Below are positions 1 to 11,757 of a stretch of 64,000 nt of DNA, piece by piece (within the stretch, counting starts at the first letter, position 1; every line of letters begins with the position of its first letter). The DNA comes from Euborellia annulipes (lineage: Eukaryota > Arthropoda > Insecta > Dermaptera > Anisolabididae). A program made the translations under genes and the position numbers. The notes below the pieces were generated by a model. That model was given only the letters and a program-made list of their open reading frames with translations. It was not told the origin of the DNA and made no database searches. The stretch lies in the NCBI GenBank assembly GCA_023213315.1, contig JAKCPI010010877.1, positions 151,827 through 215,826 of the forward strand, written 5' to 3'.

Positions 1-300
1 GGCTGCATTAGACGAACAGGAACATTGAGGGGAAGGAACCCATTTAAATACCTAAATCCGATCCGGTCTAGGATTTTGTATTTGGATTGAAATCCGCCAA
101 ACAAGAAGGATTTAAGATTCGAATCGAAATATGAATTCTCTCAAAGAGTCCTTTTCTTAAGGGATTTAGTTCCCTGGATTTAAAACCCTTAGAGGAAAAT
201 TTCCCCTCAACTGTTTCCAAAAAATAATAAATCGAATGAATTTTAAAACAAGAAAAAATTTTCTTCTCCTCGAGTTCGACCCTCCGATTCATTTTTGATT
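1..300. repeat. family H-like GATCC/GGATTT-rhythmic AT-rich repeat, weak
   Basis: The stretch alternates 'aatccgatccgg', 'ggattt' and 'aaatcc' words in the same style as clearer family H copies near 16.4 and 45.9 kb. It may be a diverged member. A 74-codon minus-strand open frame across it has no recognisable content. Bases 300-450 hold only a purine/pyrimidine-rich spacer. Confidence 0.35.
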
Positions 301-452
301 TAGATGAACCCCCCTCCCCCTCAAAAAAAAATGATCTTACCTAAAAATAGAATTTAAAATTCGAGGATTTGGATTTAGATCTAAATGCAATTTTTTTTTG
401 AAAATTTAATCCGATTGGAGATCGTAACGGATTTGCGGATGGGATTGAGACC

Positions 453-724
453 CTTTTTACTTCCTCTTATCTTTATACTTATGTATATATAAGAGAGAGA
501 AAGTATTGGTTTTATGTCAAAAATTTGATATCGATGGTTTTGAAGCCCCCTGAGTCCAATAAAATGGTTGTCCCGCAAAATGGTTTGACTGTCCGTGTTT
601 AATTTAAAGCATGAAGAAATTGAGCTACGAGGTTGCAATTTTATATTTAAGTAACCCCTCCTAAAAATAAAATTTTGAACAAAATCAGCTTTAAAGTACT
701 ACTCCTTAATTAGTCTTTTTTTTG
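453..724 (+). repeat. family A copy 1, left half
   Basis: Starts at the left-end signal TTTTTACTTCCTCTTA, with the matching AGAGAGAAAGT arm about 35 bp later. It runs through the 'CCCTGAGTCCAA' and 'AAGCATGAAG' blocks and stops just after a damaged central palindrome. The right half and right hairpin are missing. Bases 725-1017 are plain AT-rich sequence. Confidence 0.8.
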
Positions 725-1017
725 ATTGGGTTAAGCTAATATTACTTTTTTTTTTTTTTTTGTTTCAGACTACGTTATCATAATTAAAACAATATTTTCA
801 TGTCTTAAAAAATAATTACAATCTTAAGCTTATTCGAAATTTGCAATTAATTTTTTAATTATTTATTTTTTAATATAAAATCTAATTACCGTATAATCCG
901 TATAAATCTAGGTGGATTTATTTTCGATACAAAATCCATTAATCAATGTCTAGTAAAATTTCTTTAAATTAAATTAAAATTAAACGGGATTTTAATAAAA
1001 TGATGTGAAATCATCTA

Positions 1018-1438
1018 AAATATTTATATTTGGTTACCATTTCTCCTATCTGTCCTATGAAGAGTAAAGTATGCTTCACAATTCTAATGGCAAAATGAGA
1101 ATATACATTTTAAAGAACACCTAAAATATAATGAATATATTAATTTTAAATAAATAAAATCGTTAAGCGAATTTTGAGAAAATCGAAAGAAACTCAAAAA
1201 GTTCCTTAGTAAACTATTAGTACTCTTTGACCGATTTTTTTTTCAAAAGACCCAATTTAAATATAAAATTTAAACCTCGTAGCTCAATTCCTTCATACTA
1301 TTTTGTTCAAAGACAGACCATTTTGCAGGACCCACCTTTTTGGACTCAAAACATGTACCTCCTCAAAATCTCGACATCAAATTTTCGACATGAATCCAAT
1401 AGGCCTATTTTCTTTATATAGGTATGATGAAGTAAAAA
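1018..1438 (-). repeat. family A copy 2, right hairpin missing
   Basis: Reads in reverse from TTACCATTTCTCCTAT through 'GAGAATATACATTTTAAAG', a damaged central palindrome, 'CCACCTTTTTGGACTCA' and 'GACATGAATCCAATA' to the left-end arm AGTAAAAA. It sits at the edge of a duplicated segment that recurs at about 8.6 kb. Confidence 0.8.
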
Positions 1439-1763
1439 ATGTACTTTATAATGGTATCCTTTATTTATTCAAATTAATTTCCAGCTAATATAATAATTTC
1501 AGTTACAGCCCTTATCCGTGAGTTCTTTATGGATCAATAACTTCCCCATTGGTCTAAAATCTCAAAAAAGAAGCAATTTTTCAAATTTATGAAAGAAATA
1601 ATACATACAACTTAATAGGTCTTTCTGATCTCATTTATTTTAATTAAGCCTTCTTATCCTGTGACTAGCCTTACGTGTTTATGCCAAATACCTATTAATA
1701 GAGTAATATATCTTCCAGTTTTAATTAATTTCTCTGGTCACTAGTAAACTTACTTATCTTTAG
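1439..1763. repeat. segmental duplication, copy 1 (partner 8608-8906)
   Basis: Non-A sequence that recurs collinearly at 8608-8906. Shared blocks include 'CCGTGAGTT.TTTATG.ATCAATA', 'TTTCTGATCTCATTTATT', 'TTACGTGTTTATGCC' and 'TTTCTCTGGTCACTAGTAAAC'. Both copies directly follow a reverse family A copy, so a unit of A plus flank was duplicated. Confidence 0.75.
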
Positions 1764-2802
1764 AGAGCAAAAATTCACGCTTCTTTTTAAAAACAAATTA
1801 ATTCTCATTCATATGTTAAAAAAATTGAATTTCAATCCCCCCCCTACCCTAAAAAAGCTCTAATGAAAATGTCATACATTTCAATATTATGTAAATTTTT
1901 TTTTTCTCATATCACTAAAAGTAATAGAATTTAGTTTTATTTAATCTTCTAGTCAATAAATTGATAATTTATTCTTGGTTTAATTTAAAAAGTCAAGAAG
2001 ACGAAGAAAGAAAGAAAGAACCAGTTGTGTATGTAAATTAAAATAGTTTTTTTTTTTTATTTTTTATTCATCTAAAACTTTGCTTTTGTCAAGTTCAAAA
2101 CTTTCCCTTGTCTCGTCTAATTCCGGGGATGTTCTGCCTTGCAATTGACCACAGTCCCTCCCCTTCTCCCCTTTTTTTTTATTTTTCTTTGACGACCTCC
2201 CTGCTTGCTGCGAAGTCATCTTTTAGTCCGTAATGTTTAATTTGGGGTTTAGTGTCGGAGTCTCCAAGGCGTGACACAATATGTCTATTTTCCATAAAGC
2301 CTATTGTGTCCATCCAACAAAAACGCCAAAAAGAGAGGGTAGAAGGATTTCTTAGATTGTACGTCCCACACGGCAGCAGCAGCAGCCCTCCAACAACGCC
2401 TTAAGAGCACCTCAAACCGTGACAGACTGATTGGACCAATTATATTAGAATAAAAAATATTTTCTTTTACTGGGTGGCAAAGGAACGAACAAACTCATTC
2501 ATCATCTTTTTTAAATACAACTCCCAAACAGATCTATTAAAAAACTTAAAAACTAATTCTTATTCAAAACAGGTAGGAAATATATTCAAACAATAAGTTT
2601 AATTTTTTCAGCTTCTTAAAAAAAAAAAAAAAAATCTTATTTGATTGCGTTACAGCCTCGCCTATCCGGAGCGGAAGCTCGATATGTTCCTTTCAAAAAG
2701 ACTTTATATATATATATAAAGTAAAACTTGGAAATGCTTAAATTGAAATTTTTTAGTGAATTTCTTATTTAAGAATAACTTTCCTGAACACTGCTTATTT
2801 TC
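1764..2802. other. intergenic or intronic, GC-richer island at 2095-2410
   Basis: No supported gene. Bases 2095-2410 are non-repetitive within the window and more GC-rich than the surroundings (CTCGTCTAATTCCGGGG; a CAGCAGCAGCAG run near 2374). Simple A and T runs and a (TA)n at 2706-2722 surround it. It could be regulatory; nothing in the sequence proves it. Confidence 0.4.
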
Positions 2803-3213
2803 TTGATTCATGTCGAAAATTTGATGTCAAGATTTTGATGTAAATACATATTTTTAGGTCCCCTGAGTCCAAAAAAGGGTCCCGCAAAATGGTGTCTGTG
2901 TGTTTTGTAGACAAAATATCTCAAGAATGAAAAGAGCTAGAAAGTTAAAATTTTATAAGTTTAGCTTAGCTTTAGTTTAAGTAAGCTACCACCACGGAAC
3001 GTAACACGAGGTTTTGAATAAAATCGGTCAAAAAGTACTAGCACTTTACTCATGTGCCTTTTAAAGTTTTTTTCGATTTTCTCAAAATTCACTCTAACGA
3101 TTTTGATTAAAATTCATAAATTAATTATTTTTTATATTCTATTTCTCCTTTTACCCTCAGAATTGATTGAAGCACACTTTGCTCTGGTATTTCATAGGAG
3201 GCCGTGGTAACAT
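2803..3213 (+). repeat. family A copy 3, both ends missing
   Basis: Begins inside the element at TTGATTCATGTCGAAAAT and ends after 'TATTTCATAGGAGG'. The central palindrome survives as AAAGTACTAGCACTTT, one base off. Neither terminal hairpin is present. Confidence 0.8.
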
Positions 3214-4485
3214 TGCTTTTTACTCTCTCACATCTTTTATTTAAAAATTCTAGTTGTTTCAATAAAAATAATTATCAATATTGACCTTAAAGTAGTTGTA
3301 GTTGCACTGCATGAACATATCTACTATCTGCAGTATAATTATCAATATCTTGAAACATATCATCTAGTGTTTTAATTAATTTTACTTTATTATTTTCCTT
3401 TTTTGTAAAGACATCATTTACATTAATTTGCTTTATCTTTTGTCTTTTTTTTTGTATTTTAATCGCAAACAAATACCTTAATTATTTCGAATTAGAGAAC
3501 CAGTGACGTCATTTGTCCTTTCCAAGAAAAAGTTGAAATGACACTACTAGGAAATTTTTATTTATAAACAAAAATGATCTTCATTTTTGCAACAAATATT
3601 GTTATAAGAAACAAAACATGGGAGATTAATACAATTAGTGTTCTCTGATCTTTTGTGACTTCAAATTGGATTTTATTAAGCTTTGGCAGAACAGAAGAAA
3701 AGGAGATAGCACTCTCTGGTTGAGGGTGAGAGGAAATTTAATATCGCCGTGAATTAAAATTGTACACCGCGGCGGTGGTCGGTATCCGCTTATTAACGCA
3801 ATTAGCGAGAGGTGCGCCAGATCACATGGCATGGGCTTCTGTGCGATGCTCATCTGTCATCTACGACGACGTCTTCGTAATTAATCCTTTTTTTCCTTTT
3901 TGGAAGAGAAAATACCAGAATTTAATTAACTTTCTCGACTTGCGCGCGCGTTCTCTCATATCTTAAATTCACCATCAAAAAGTTCTTTAATCCGAATTTC
4001 TTTTCTTTTTTTCTAAGAAATAATATTTTGTAATTATTCTGGTGGTTCTAGGCTCCTAATTAGAACGCAGTCTTAACTCGTATTGTGTGTGTGTGTGTGT
4101 GTGTGTGTGCATCTGTTTCAATTAAATCAAAACGAGAAAGAAATTACGCGCAAATTAATCTTCAATCTTAAAACTCTTAGCTAACAAATATTTCGTCTTT
4201 TCATTCTTCTTTATTTATTCATCTTTAAAAGTTATCTTCTTTCTCTTTTACACTATAAAAAAAAATCTTTTGTTTTTGAATGCATGTCGAAATTTTCAAT
4301 TAACAAGTAATATTTATAATAATATTCAACGATTTATTTAAATGTACAGGTTTTAAGATTTTTATTTATTGTACTAATTTTAGAAATTGTTGTGAAAAAA
4401 TTAAGGATCATTACTTAAATAAAAATCTTCCTACGAATCAATTGGAAGTTCGAATTGTTCTTGTTTAAATTTGGGTAAATATCTT
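3214..4485. other. intergenic or intronic, GC-richer island and (GT)n
   Basis: Bases 3700-3960 form a unique island (CACCGCGGCGGTGGTCGG; CGACGACGTCTTCG) with overlapping short frames on both strands, none resembling a protein. Bases 4083-4109 are a (GT)13-14 microsatellite. The rest is AT-rich single-copy sequence. Confidence 0.4.
4083..4109. repeat. (GT)n microsatellite
   Basis: About 13 uninterrupted GT units between TATT and CATCTG. Confidence 0.95.
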
Positions 4486-4865
4486 CTAAATATATATAAA
4501 AGAGGAGGTTTCCGTCTGTCTGTCTGTCTGTCTGCGGGTCCGTCTGTTTGTTCAACTTCCTGTTGGAACTTTGAAATGAAATTTTAACTCCCTTATAGAG
4601 GACGTTGTGGAGTGTCCTGGAAAAATAATCAGGTCTCCAAATGTGGGAGGCTCAAAAATTCCTGAAAATACAGAATTTTCGGCTCAAAAAATTCATGAAA
4701 ATACAGAATTTTCCGGCTCAAAAAATTCATGAAAATGCAGAATTTTCCCATAGAAAAGCATTCATCTTATGAAAAATCAAAGACAATTAATTATAATAAT
4801 TAAAACTCTCAAATTAAAAATAATAAAAATATTTATATAATTAAATTTTCTTTTCCTTTGAGTGA
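4486..4865 (+). repeat. family B copy 1 with internal unit triplicated
   Basis: Head of the form 'ATATATAAAAGAGGAGG' then a GTCTGTCTGTCTG run, then 'TTTGAAATGAAATTTTA', 'CTTATAGAG', 'GCTCAAAAAATTC.TGAAAAT', 'CAGAATTTTCCCATAG' and a tail ending 'ATATAATTAAATTTTC'. The ~38-bp block GGCTCAAAAAATTCATGAAA... is present three times (4667-4750). The layout recalls non-autonomous Helitrons, but no diagnostic 3' end is seen. Confidence 0.6.
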
Positions 4866-5039
4866 TTCTTAATGTAATGTATTTTTAAAAAATTACACTC
4901 TTTTTCTATCTTGGCTCTATTCGTATGTGGGGTCGGTAAAATTAAATTTATAAAGAAATAAGATCTGTAAGGGGTTGGGGTTCTTCTCTCTTCAAATAAA
5001 TTTGGTTTTTTAATTTTTATTAAATTTTATTAATTAAAA

Positions 5040-5215
5040 CAAAAAATAAAAAATAAAAAGGTTTTAAATTAAAAAAAATAAAATTTAAAAAAAAAATAAA
5101 AAAAAGGAGAAAAAAAAAAAATTAGGGGGGGGGAGAAAAAAAAAAGAAAAGGGAAAAAGGGGACCCGCCACACAAAAAAAAGGGGGCAGGGCCGCAGGGG
5201 GGGGGGGGGGTGGTG
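5040..5215. repeat. A/G-only low-complexity tract, possible assembly artefact
   Basis: About 170 bp with almost only A and G on the plus strand, ending in a 14-G run. Homopolymers are nested (A8-G5-A9...). It could be a real purine tract able to form G-quadruplex or triplex, or a poorly resolved read consensus. The 60-codon minus-strand frame here is all Pro/Phe and not a gene. Confidence 0.7.
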
Positions 5216-5399
5216 GTTAGATCGAATTAAAAGCAAGCCGTCCTGTCTCATAGCCGGACGCTCGAAACGGAAAAGGGAAAAAAGGATGATATAAAGGAAG
5301 AATTGCCAGCCTTAGCTCGGGTAAATCGTGGTCACCATCCTCATACTCAGTAGAAGTGAGCCATGAGTGTTTAAAAAAAAAATACAATGATATTAATAA

Positions 5400-6105
5400 T
5401 TTTTTTTTTAATAGTTCATATTTTAGCTAATAGGTTATAACAAGGAGTTCTTTGTGTAATATACCTCTGTTTAACCAACTTCTGGTAATTTTGAAATGAA
5501 ATTTTACATTCTTATAGAGAGTCGTGGAGAAATCCTTGTATCTGCAAATTGCCAAATGCTCAAAAAAATTCCTGAAAATCTAAAATTTTCCCATAGGAAA
5601 GCCTTGGGTTCTATTACTACTCCTTGTGAATAATTAAAACCAATTTTTAACAAAATAAAATCAATTATAATAATTAAATCTCTTAAAATAAAGATAATAA
5701 AAATTGTTATATAATTAAATTTTCTTTTTATTCTTTTGAGGGATCCTTAAATGAATATATTATTTATCATTTGTTTTTACATTTTTAATACTTCATATTT
5801 TAGGCTACATATTTAAATATTAGAAGTTCTTTGTGGTATATAATTCATTCTGTTTGACCAATTTCTCCTAATTTCGAAATGAAATTTTACATTTTTATAG
5901 AGAGTCAAGGAGCCTAGGGTCACTAAATTCCCAAATGCTCAAAAAATTCCTGAAAATGTAAAGTTTTCCCATAAGAAATCAATGGGTTCTTGTGAAAAAT
6001 TAAAGCTAATTAAACGAAAAAATCAAAGCAATTTAATAATTAAATCTCTCAAATTCAAAATAATAAAATTGTTATCTAATTACAATTTTCTTTTTTTTTT
6101 CATAG
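5400..6105 (+). repeat. family B copies 2 and 3 in tandem
   Basis: Two direct copies, about 5400-5745 and 5775-6105. Both start upstream of the B body with 'TTCATATTTTAG.CTA' and 'AGTTCTTTGTG', pass through 'GAAATGAAATTTTACAT' and 'CAAATGCTCAAAAAA', and end in 'ATAATTAAATCTCT...AATAATAAAA'. Because the flanking sequence is also repeated, this is a tandem duplication of one insertion, not two insertions. Confidence 0.7.
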
Positions 6106-6792
6106 GAATATATTTTTAACATTTAACGATAATTTTTTTTATATTAAAATATTATGCCACTAAAGGTTTATTTTTCATGTTTACTTAAAACACTCAGCAA
6201 TATTTCATTATAACGTTCTTATAAAAACAATTTCTAAGAGAGAGGGGGCGATAGTTGCACTATTAATTTGGCTTGCATTAGTTGGAAAGGAGGAGTTGCT
6301 TCAATATTTCATCTTTTAATTCTTTTATTTTTGGCTCTTAGCCAGTTTATATATCGATACTTTTTAACAGATTTATTTTTTTTTTTCTTCTTTTACTCCC
6401 AAGCACATTTCCGGTTCATTTTAATAACTTTATTTAAGGCGCGGTTGGTTACCTCTTCCTTATATTAACATTTCATTTATATTCATTTCGAAATCAATTA
6501 AATTATTTATTATCTTTCTACGTATTTATTAAGATATAAGTTAATTTATTTTTATATCTTTTACCGAATTGAAAATTCAAATTAAATATCTAATAAATCA
6601 GATCATTAATGTGTACGTAAGTGTTTGCTCAATTAATTACAAAATAGAATCGATATACGATTTCAAATTTATTAGGTTGATTCTCTTCTTTGTGAATAAA
6701 TAAATACATAAATAAAAAAAAAATCTCTCTGATTAAAAAGAGAAAATAAATTCGTTAAATTAATTATTTGAAAACAAGACCAGTGGCGGTTT
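6106..6792. other. AT-rich, nothing recognised
   Basis: Poly-T tracts and AT-rich single-copy sequence. A 66-codon plus-strand frame at 6268 is Phe/Leu-rich and encoded by T runs, so it is not counted as a gene. Confidence 0.5.
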
Positions 6793-7274
6793 CTTACTTT
6801 CTCTTACCTAGTATTTATGTTAATATTGGATTCATGTCGAAATTTTGATGTAAATTCACGTTTGGGGTCCCCTGAGTCCAAAATAATGGTCTCACTGTGT
6901 GTCTTCAAAATAAAGCATGAAGTAAATGAGCTACGAGGTTAAAATTTGATATTTAAGTTAAATACCTCTTGAGGCAAGCATATAAGCCTATACTGTATAA
7001 ATAAAAGGCCAAAAAATACTAGTACTTTACTGATATATTTTTCAGTTTTTTTTTTTTTTTGTTTTTCTCAACATTCGATATAACGATTTTGATCAAAATT
7101 CAGAAATCGAATATTTTTTAGTTCTTTAAAATGTATATAATTTTATATCATGAATTTTAATGTACTGTCGGAAACTAAATATTAATGTCAAAAAATCTGG
7201 TGCGATCACAAATTTTACTGACACAAAGGAAAGAGAAAGTAGGATGTTGTGTGATTTATCACATCAAATTTTTT
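6793..7274 (+). repeat. family A copy 4, internally deleted but both ends present
   Basis: Left end TACTTTCTCTTACCTA at 6796. The right hairpin is reduced: AAAATCTGGTGCGATCAC ... TTTATCACATCAAATTTT. The segment with the 'CTCATTTTG...TTCATAGG' block is deleted. The central palindrome is damaged (AAATACTAGTACTTT). Confidence 0.8.
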
Positions 7275-8174
7275 GTTGAACTACTAAAATTAAATGTTTA
7301 TTATTAATATTTTTTAGACCAGGCAATACTATTATTCCAAGCAAAGTATTCCATGTAAAGTAAAACTACTAGCCTGGAATTTTATGTCAAAAAAATCTGG
7401 TGTTACACAATTTTCAATTATCTAAAATAAAGAAATTTGTATTATACCAGTTATTTTTCTAATTAAATTTGTTCAATTTTTATTAATATAGATTTAATTT
7501 TCTTCAACATTAATCGAAATTTATATATATATATATATAAATTTTTGATTAAAAATTCCAATATTAAAAAAAAAAAAAAAAAAATGCAAATATTTTTTTA
7601 TTATATAGACTATATTTAAATATTGTTTACCAATAATTTATACAATTTTTTCCTTTATCCCTAAAGAAATTTATATATATATAAAATGTTGTATAAATTA
7701 TTTGACACCATCAATATTTAATATTTCAAAAAGGACAGGCTCGATTTAAAATGCATTTATTTTTTTTATTTAATTACAAAGTACTTAAATACATTTACAT
7801 TTTAAACTAGTAATTTCATTCTTTCTTTTATTTTTCAATTACAAATATCATTGGATAGAAAGAAAGAAACTCTGAATCATTTTTTGGCAGTATTATTTTA
7901 AAACAGTTAATAAGATACTACATAGAATAGATTTATGTAAATGAAGGGTGTATTTGTTAAACCGTGAAAATATATTTACAATTCTAATTCATTAATTTTC
8001 TAAAGGGTTGTATTTCTGTCTAAAACCTGATAGATTATATATTACCATAGAAAATTAGAGGTGATGTATGTGGTTTGTGTTTATCCTACCTCCGATATGT
8101 TATATTTTCAAACATTAGAAATAAAAGCCTTCAATATATTAAATAACCAATTATAAATTAGAATTATTGCTTCT
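7275..8174. other. AT-rich, with a family A right-end scrap at 7379-7440
   Basis: GAATTTTATGTC then AAAAATCTGGTGTTACAC at 7379-7440 is a scrap of the A right end. The rest is AT-rich, with (TA)n at 7521-7540 and an A18 run. No gene seen. Confidence 0.5.
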
Positions 8175-8610
8175 AAAAACTCTGTGACACGGTAATTGAA
8201 AGTTGTGTTCTGTGCTTGTCACACCAGATTTATTGTGTCGACATATATTTAGTTTCCAGTGGTATAGTATAATTTATAAATATGGATAGGATTTCTCCTA
8301 ACTTTCCTATGTGATTTAACAATTACGATGACAAAATGAGAATATACATTCAAAAAAGTATCTAAAAATTGAATTTTAACCAAAATCGTTAGATTTTGTT
8401 CAAAAGTTTAGTGATACGTCCCAGATGGGTATCTAACTCCAACCTCCTAACTCATTTCCTTTATACTTTTTGATCACAGACAGACCATTATGCGGGACCC
8501 ACTTTTTTGGACTCAGAGGACTTCAAACTTCAAAATCCCGACAATTTTCGACATATATCCAATACTTTCCTTTCTCTATATATATCATAAATAGGGAAAG
8601 AGAAAGTAAA
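8175..8610 (-). repeat. family A copy 5
   Basis: Keeps one arm of the right hairpin (TTGAAAGTTGTGTTCTGTGC, TCACACCAGATTT) and the complete left end (TTTCTCTATATATA ... AGAGAAAGTA). The central palindrome region is deleted (jump from 'ATCGTTAGA' to 'TTTTGTTCAAAAG'). Confidence 0.8.
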
Positions 8611-8906
8611 AATTGTACTTTATAATAGTATTCTTTATTTACAGCTAATATAACCATTAACCGTGAGTTGTTTATGAATCAATATCCAGCACTCTAGTCT
8701 AAAAACCCAAAGAAGAAGGATAAACATAATAATAATACTTATAACGTGATAGATATTTCTGATCTCATTTATTCTAATTAAGGCTTCTTTCTTATCTAAT
8801 GACTATTTTACGTGTTTATGCCTAATCTCTATATAATAAGATAATATAGACTATCTTCCAGTTCTAATTCATTTCTCTGGTCACTAGTAAACTTCCTATA
8901 TCTCTA
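8608..8906. repeat. segmental duplication, copy 2 (partner 1439-1763)
   Basis: Collinear with 1439-1763, with small indels. It lies between two reverse family A copies. Confidence 0.75.
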
Positions 8907-9290
8907 GTTGTATTTCGTGCTAATCACACCAGATTTTTTTTATATCGGCATATAGAGTATTTGGTTTTCAACAGTACATTTGAATTCAAGATGTAAAATT
9001 TAGAAATGATTAGAAAATAGAGCGAATTTTGAGAAAATCGAAAAAAAAAAAAAAAAAAAAAAACTAAAAATGTACATCAATAAAGCTACTAGTTACATTT
9101 TAGGCCGATTTTGTTTAAAGGCTTCGTGTCACGTTGTCGGGGGATACCGAACTTAAATATAAAATTTCAAAATCATAGCTCGTTTCCTTCATTTTGTAGG
9201 ACCCACTTTTTTGGACTCAGAGAACCTCAAAATCGAATTTTCGACATGAATCAATAAGGCTATTAATATATATAGGTAAAAGAAAGTAAA
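8907..9290 (-). repeat. family A copy 6
   Basis: Half of the right hairpin (TAATCACACCAGATTTT), the 'GAATTTTGAGAAAATCG' block followed by an A23 run, and the left end TATATATAGGTAAAAGAAAG. The 'GAGAATATACATTTTAAAG' block is lost. Confidence 0.8.
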
Positions 9291-10289
9291 TCTTTTAATT
9301 TATTATTATTTAATTTTTATTGTGCCTTTGCACGTACTGCTACGTTCTCCACGTATTTCCTAAGCTATAGCAAATTCAGTTTTCCCACAATAGCGATAAA
9401 GTAAAAAGTTTGGTGATTTTCAAGAAGTCCACTAATATAATATATATTTTATCTATTTGATATAAAAAGTACTTGGCAATCGCATTCCCTCTGTCTCCTT
9501 GGGAGTGAAATAGGCATGGAGTGCAGCAAACGTATATATATATATATACATCAAAAACTTTCTCTTCTTCGCCTCGGAAACAGAACAAATGTTTGTAATG
9601 GCGTTAAAATTGATGTCAAGTTTCAATTTAATTCAAGTCGGGGGGATGGAGGTTGGCGAAGTTTGTTCGGGGAGCTTCTTCCTTCGGCATGCCGCGCATT
9701 CCTTGCTTAATGAGAAGAACTCATTCCCTGACTCCAACGCCCTCTCCTTTTCGTCTTCTTATTTCTCTCTTCATAAAAGGCAACCGTACTCAGATGGTTT
9801 GGTCTGCCCTCTCTCTCTTTCTTCTTCTTCTTCTTTAAGAATATCGAAAAACATTTAGGCCGTCCAATAGTTTCAGAAGAAGGAAGTTCTATTTCTCCCC
9901 TCCCGAATACCTTAGCATAGGTGGATCAATAGTCCATCTGCATGCGACCTCATGTTAATAATTATTAAAGCTCGGCCCCTCCATTGATTCGTCCTAAATT
10001 TAAAAACCAAATAGAAATCTAAATTTAGAATACATTTGGAAAAAGATTTATTATTCAACCAATTTAAATTGTATATATACAAGAAAATTTAAACTCTACA
10101 ATATATTGAAAAATTATCTGATCATTGAAATTTATTTTAAACTTTAAAAATTTCTTTATTTTTCAATCCAGACGTTTTGGGGATTATCCTCCATCTTCAG
10201 GATCTTTATACCCACAACTTCGTCGTTTAAATGTTCTGTTGATGGATGATGGCATTCACCTAAACGTCGGATATAAAGTCTTTTCTATT
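9291..10289. other. intergenic or intronic, GC-richer island 9600-9930
   Basis: Several short frames overlap at 9516-9858 in different phases on one strand. This reflects composition, not coding. The island (GGAGCTTCTTCCTTCGGCAT; CTCTCTTTCTTCTTCTTC) is single-copy here and could hold regulatory sites or an unrecognised exon. Confidence 0.4.
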
Positions 10290-10425
10290 AAATGGGTTGT
10301 ATGTAATAGAGTCAGTCAACACAATCGATTAATTGCTTATTTGAATTAACTACCTTCTATTATATTAAATCCCCAAATGAGGACAAAATGTTAATATAAT
10401 TTTTTCCCAAAAGCAACTCTTTTTT
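10290..10425. repeat. segmental duplication, partner 53694-53840
   Basis: Shares 'GAGTCAG..CAACACAATC', 'ATTATATTAAATCCCCAAAT', 'GAGGACA.AAT.TTAATA' with 53694-53840. Both are followed directly by a forward family A copy. Confidence 0.7.
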
Positions 10426-10690
10426 TTTTACTTTCTCTTTCCTATATACATGTGGAGAAAGTATTGGATTCATGTCAAGATTTTGATGAATTTGAGGTCC
10501 AATGGCTCCAAATAAGAGTCCCATCAAAATGGTCTGACTGTCTGATTGTGAGATCAAAATAAATTATAAAAAAAATGATTTACGAAGTTGAAATTTTATA
10601 TTCAAGTTAGGTACCTTACTGAAGCGTGAAAATAAACTTTTAATCAAAATAGGCCCAAAAGTACTAGTACTTTGCTGATGTACTTTTACA
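10426..10690 (+). repeat. family A copy 7, cut by a SINE
   Basis: Left hairpin TACTTTCTCTTTCC ... GGAGAAAGTA is intact and the central palindrome AAAGTACTAGTACTTT is perfect. The copy ends at the poly-T (10691) where a SINE tail begins. Continuation beyond the SINE is not visible. Confidence 0.8.
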
Positions 10691-10820
10691 GTTTTTTTTT
10701 TTTTTTTTTTTTTTGTATCCAAATGGCTTAAATAAAATCATCGGACTGCCTGGGTGTTCGAACCAGCGACCCTTGGTATAGAAGGCCAGCACGCCAACCC
10801 CTACACCAAGCCCGAGGTCC
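10691..10820 (-). repeat. tRNA-derived SINE with poly-A tail
   Basis: On the minus strand a tRNA-like head GGGCTTGGTGTAGGGG (about 10813-10745), with A-box-like GGTGTAGGGGTTGG and B box GGTTCGAAC, leads into CAGTCCGATGATTTTATTTA and then about 24 A residues (10714-10691). Arm alignment puts TCT at the anticodon position, but the acceptor stem does not close, so this is a SINE and not a tRNA gene. A sister copy is at 60021-60155. Confidence 0.8.
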
Positions 10821-11394
10821 AGATTTTCTTTTCTTTTATGACTTTTTCATAACATTTGATAGGCTATTATTTAATCTTAAATGGCAGGGACAAAACTATC
10901 AAGAAACCTTAATAAAAAAAACAAATTTGTTTTTTTTTTGCTCCTAAATTTCATTACGTATGTTCAACAAAAATAAAATAAGCTTCCAATAAAATTCTTA
11001 TGAAAACTACGTAGATCTCAATTTGCCTTTATTTTTATTATTATTTTATTTTATTTTTCCATCCGACAATCGAACGAAAGTCAATTCCAATTTAATAGAC
11101 TCTTTTTTTTGATGAGTTATACTGATTATATTATTTCATACATTGGAGAATGGCGACTTTCTTCACTCTATAAAATAAGATGAGGACGTTAAACGAACGA
11201 TTACAATATCATTTAAAGAACTGTACACATGAAAACGGGCGTTAAACAGACGTAAACACAGCTTAATGGACGTGTATAAATTGTAAACGGACAAATTTAA
11301 GGGGGGATGAAATTAGGAAAGCAACAATCATTTATGAGTTATAACGTGGCGTTTGCGGTAAATTAAATTAAACACTATGATAATCAATTAAAAG
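10821..11394. other. AT-rich, nothing recognised
   Basis: Single-copy AT-rich sequence with short T and A tracts. No gene or known repeat. Confidence 0.4.
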
Positions 11395-11757
11395 AAAATA
11401 TTTTTTATTAACAATTGAGAGATTTAATTATTTTATTTTTAAAATTAATTGGCTTTTATTTTTCAAAAAACCCAATGCTTTTCTATGGGAAATTTTTTGA
11501 GCTTCCTGGGGAATTTTCCTGTACTATCTATAAGGGTGGCCAATGCTGTTCTATGGGATAAAATTTTGAGCTTCCTGGGGAATTTTCCTGTACTATCTAT
11601 AAGGGTGCCCAATGCCTGCTTTTCTATGGAGAAAATTTTTTAAGCTTCTTGGGGAATTTTCCTGTACTATCTATAAGGGTGCCCAATGCCTGTTTTTCTA
11701 TGGGAAAATTTTTTGTGCTTCTTGGGGAATTTTCCTGTACTATCTATAAGGGTGTTG
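11395..11757 (-). repeat. family B copy 4 expanded into a 4-unit minisatellite
   Basis: Starts with the B tail in reverse (GAGAGATTTAATTATTTTAT, AATTGGCTTTTATTTTTCAA). Then comes a 68-74 bp unit 'GGGGAATTTTCCTGTACTAT...CCAATGC...CTATGGGA...GCTTC' four times (unit starts about 11509, 11577, 11651, 11723). The unit is the B core block amplified in place. Confidence 0.75.

Noticed and set aside
5251..5280. CTCGAAACGG word as another hammerhead core
   Set aside because: No CTGANGA upstream at a suitable distance and no closing stems.
10745..10813. Functional tRNA gene
   Set aside because: A and B boxes are present, but the acceptor stem does not pair and a shared tail with poly-A follows, which marks a SINE.
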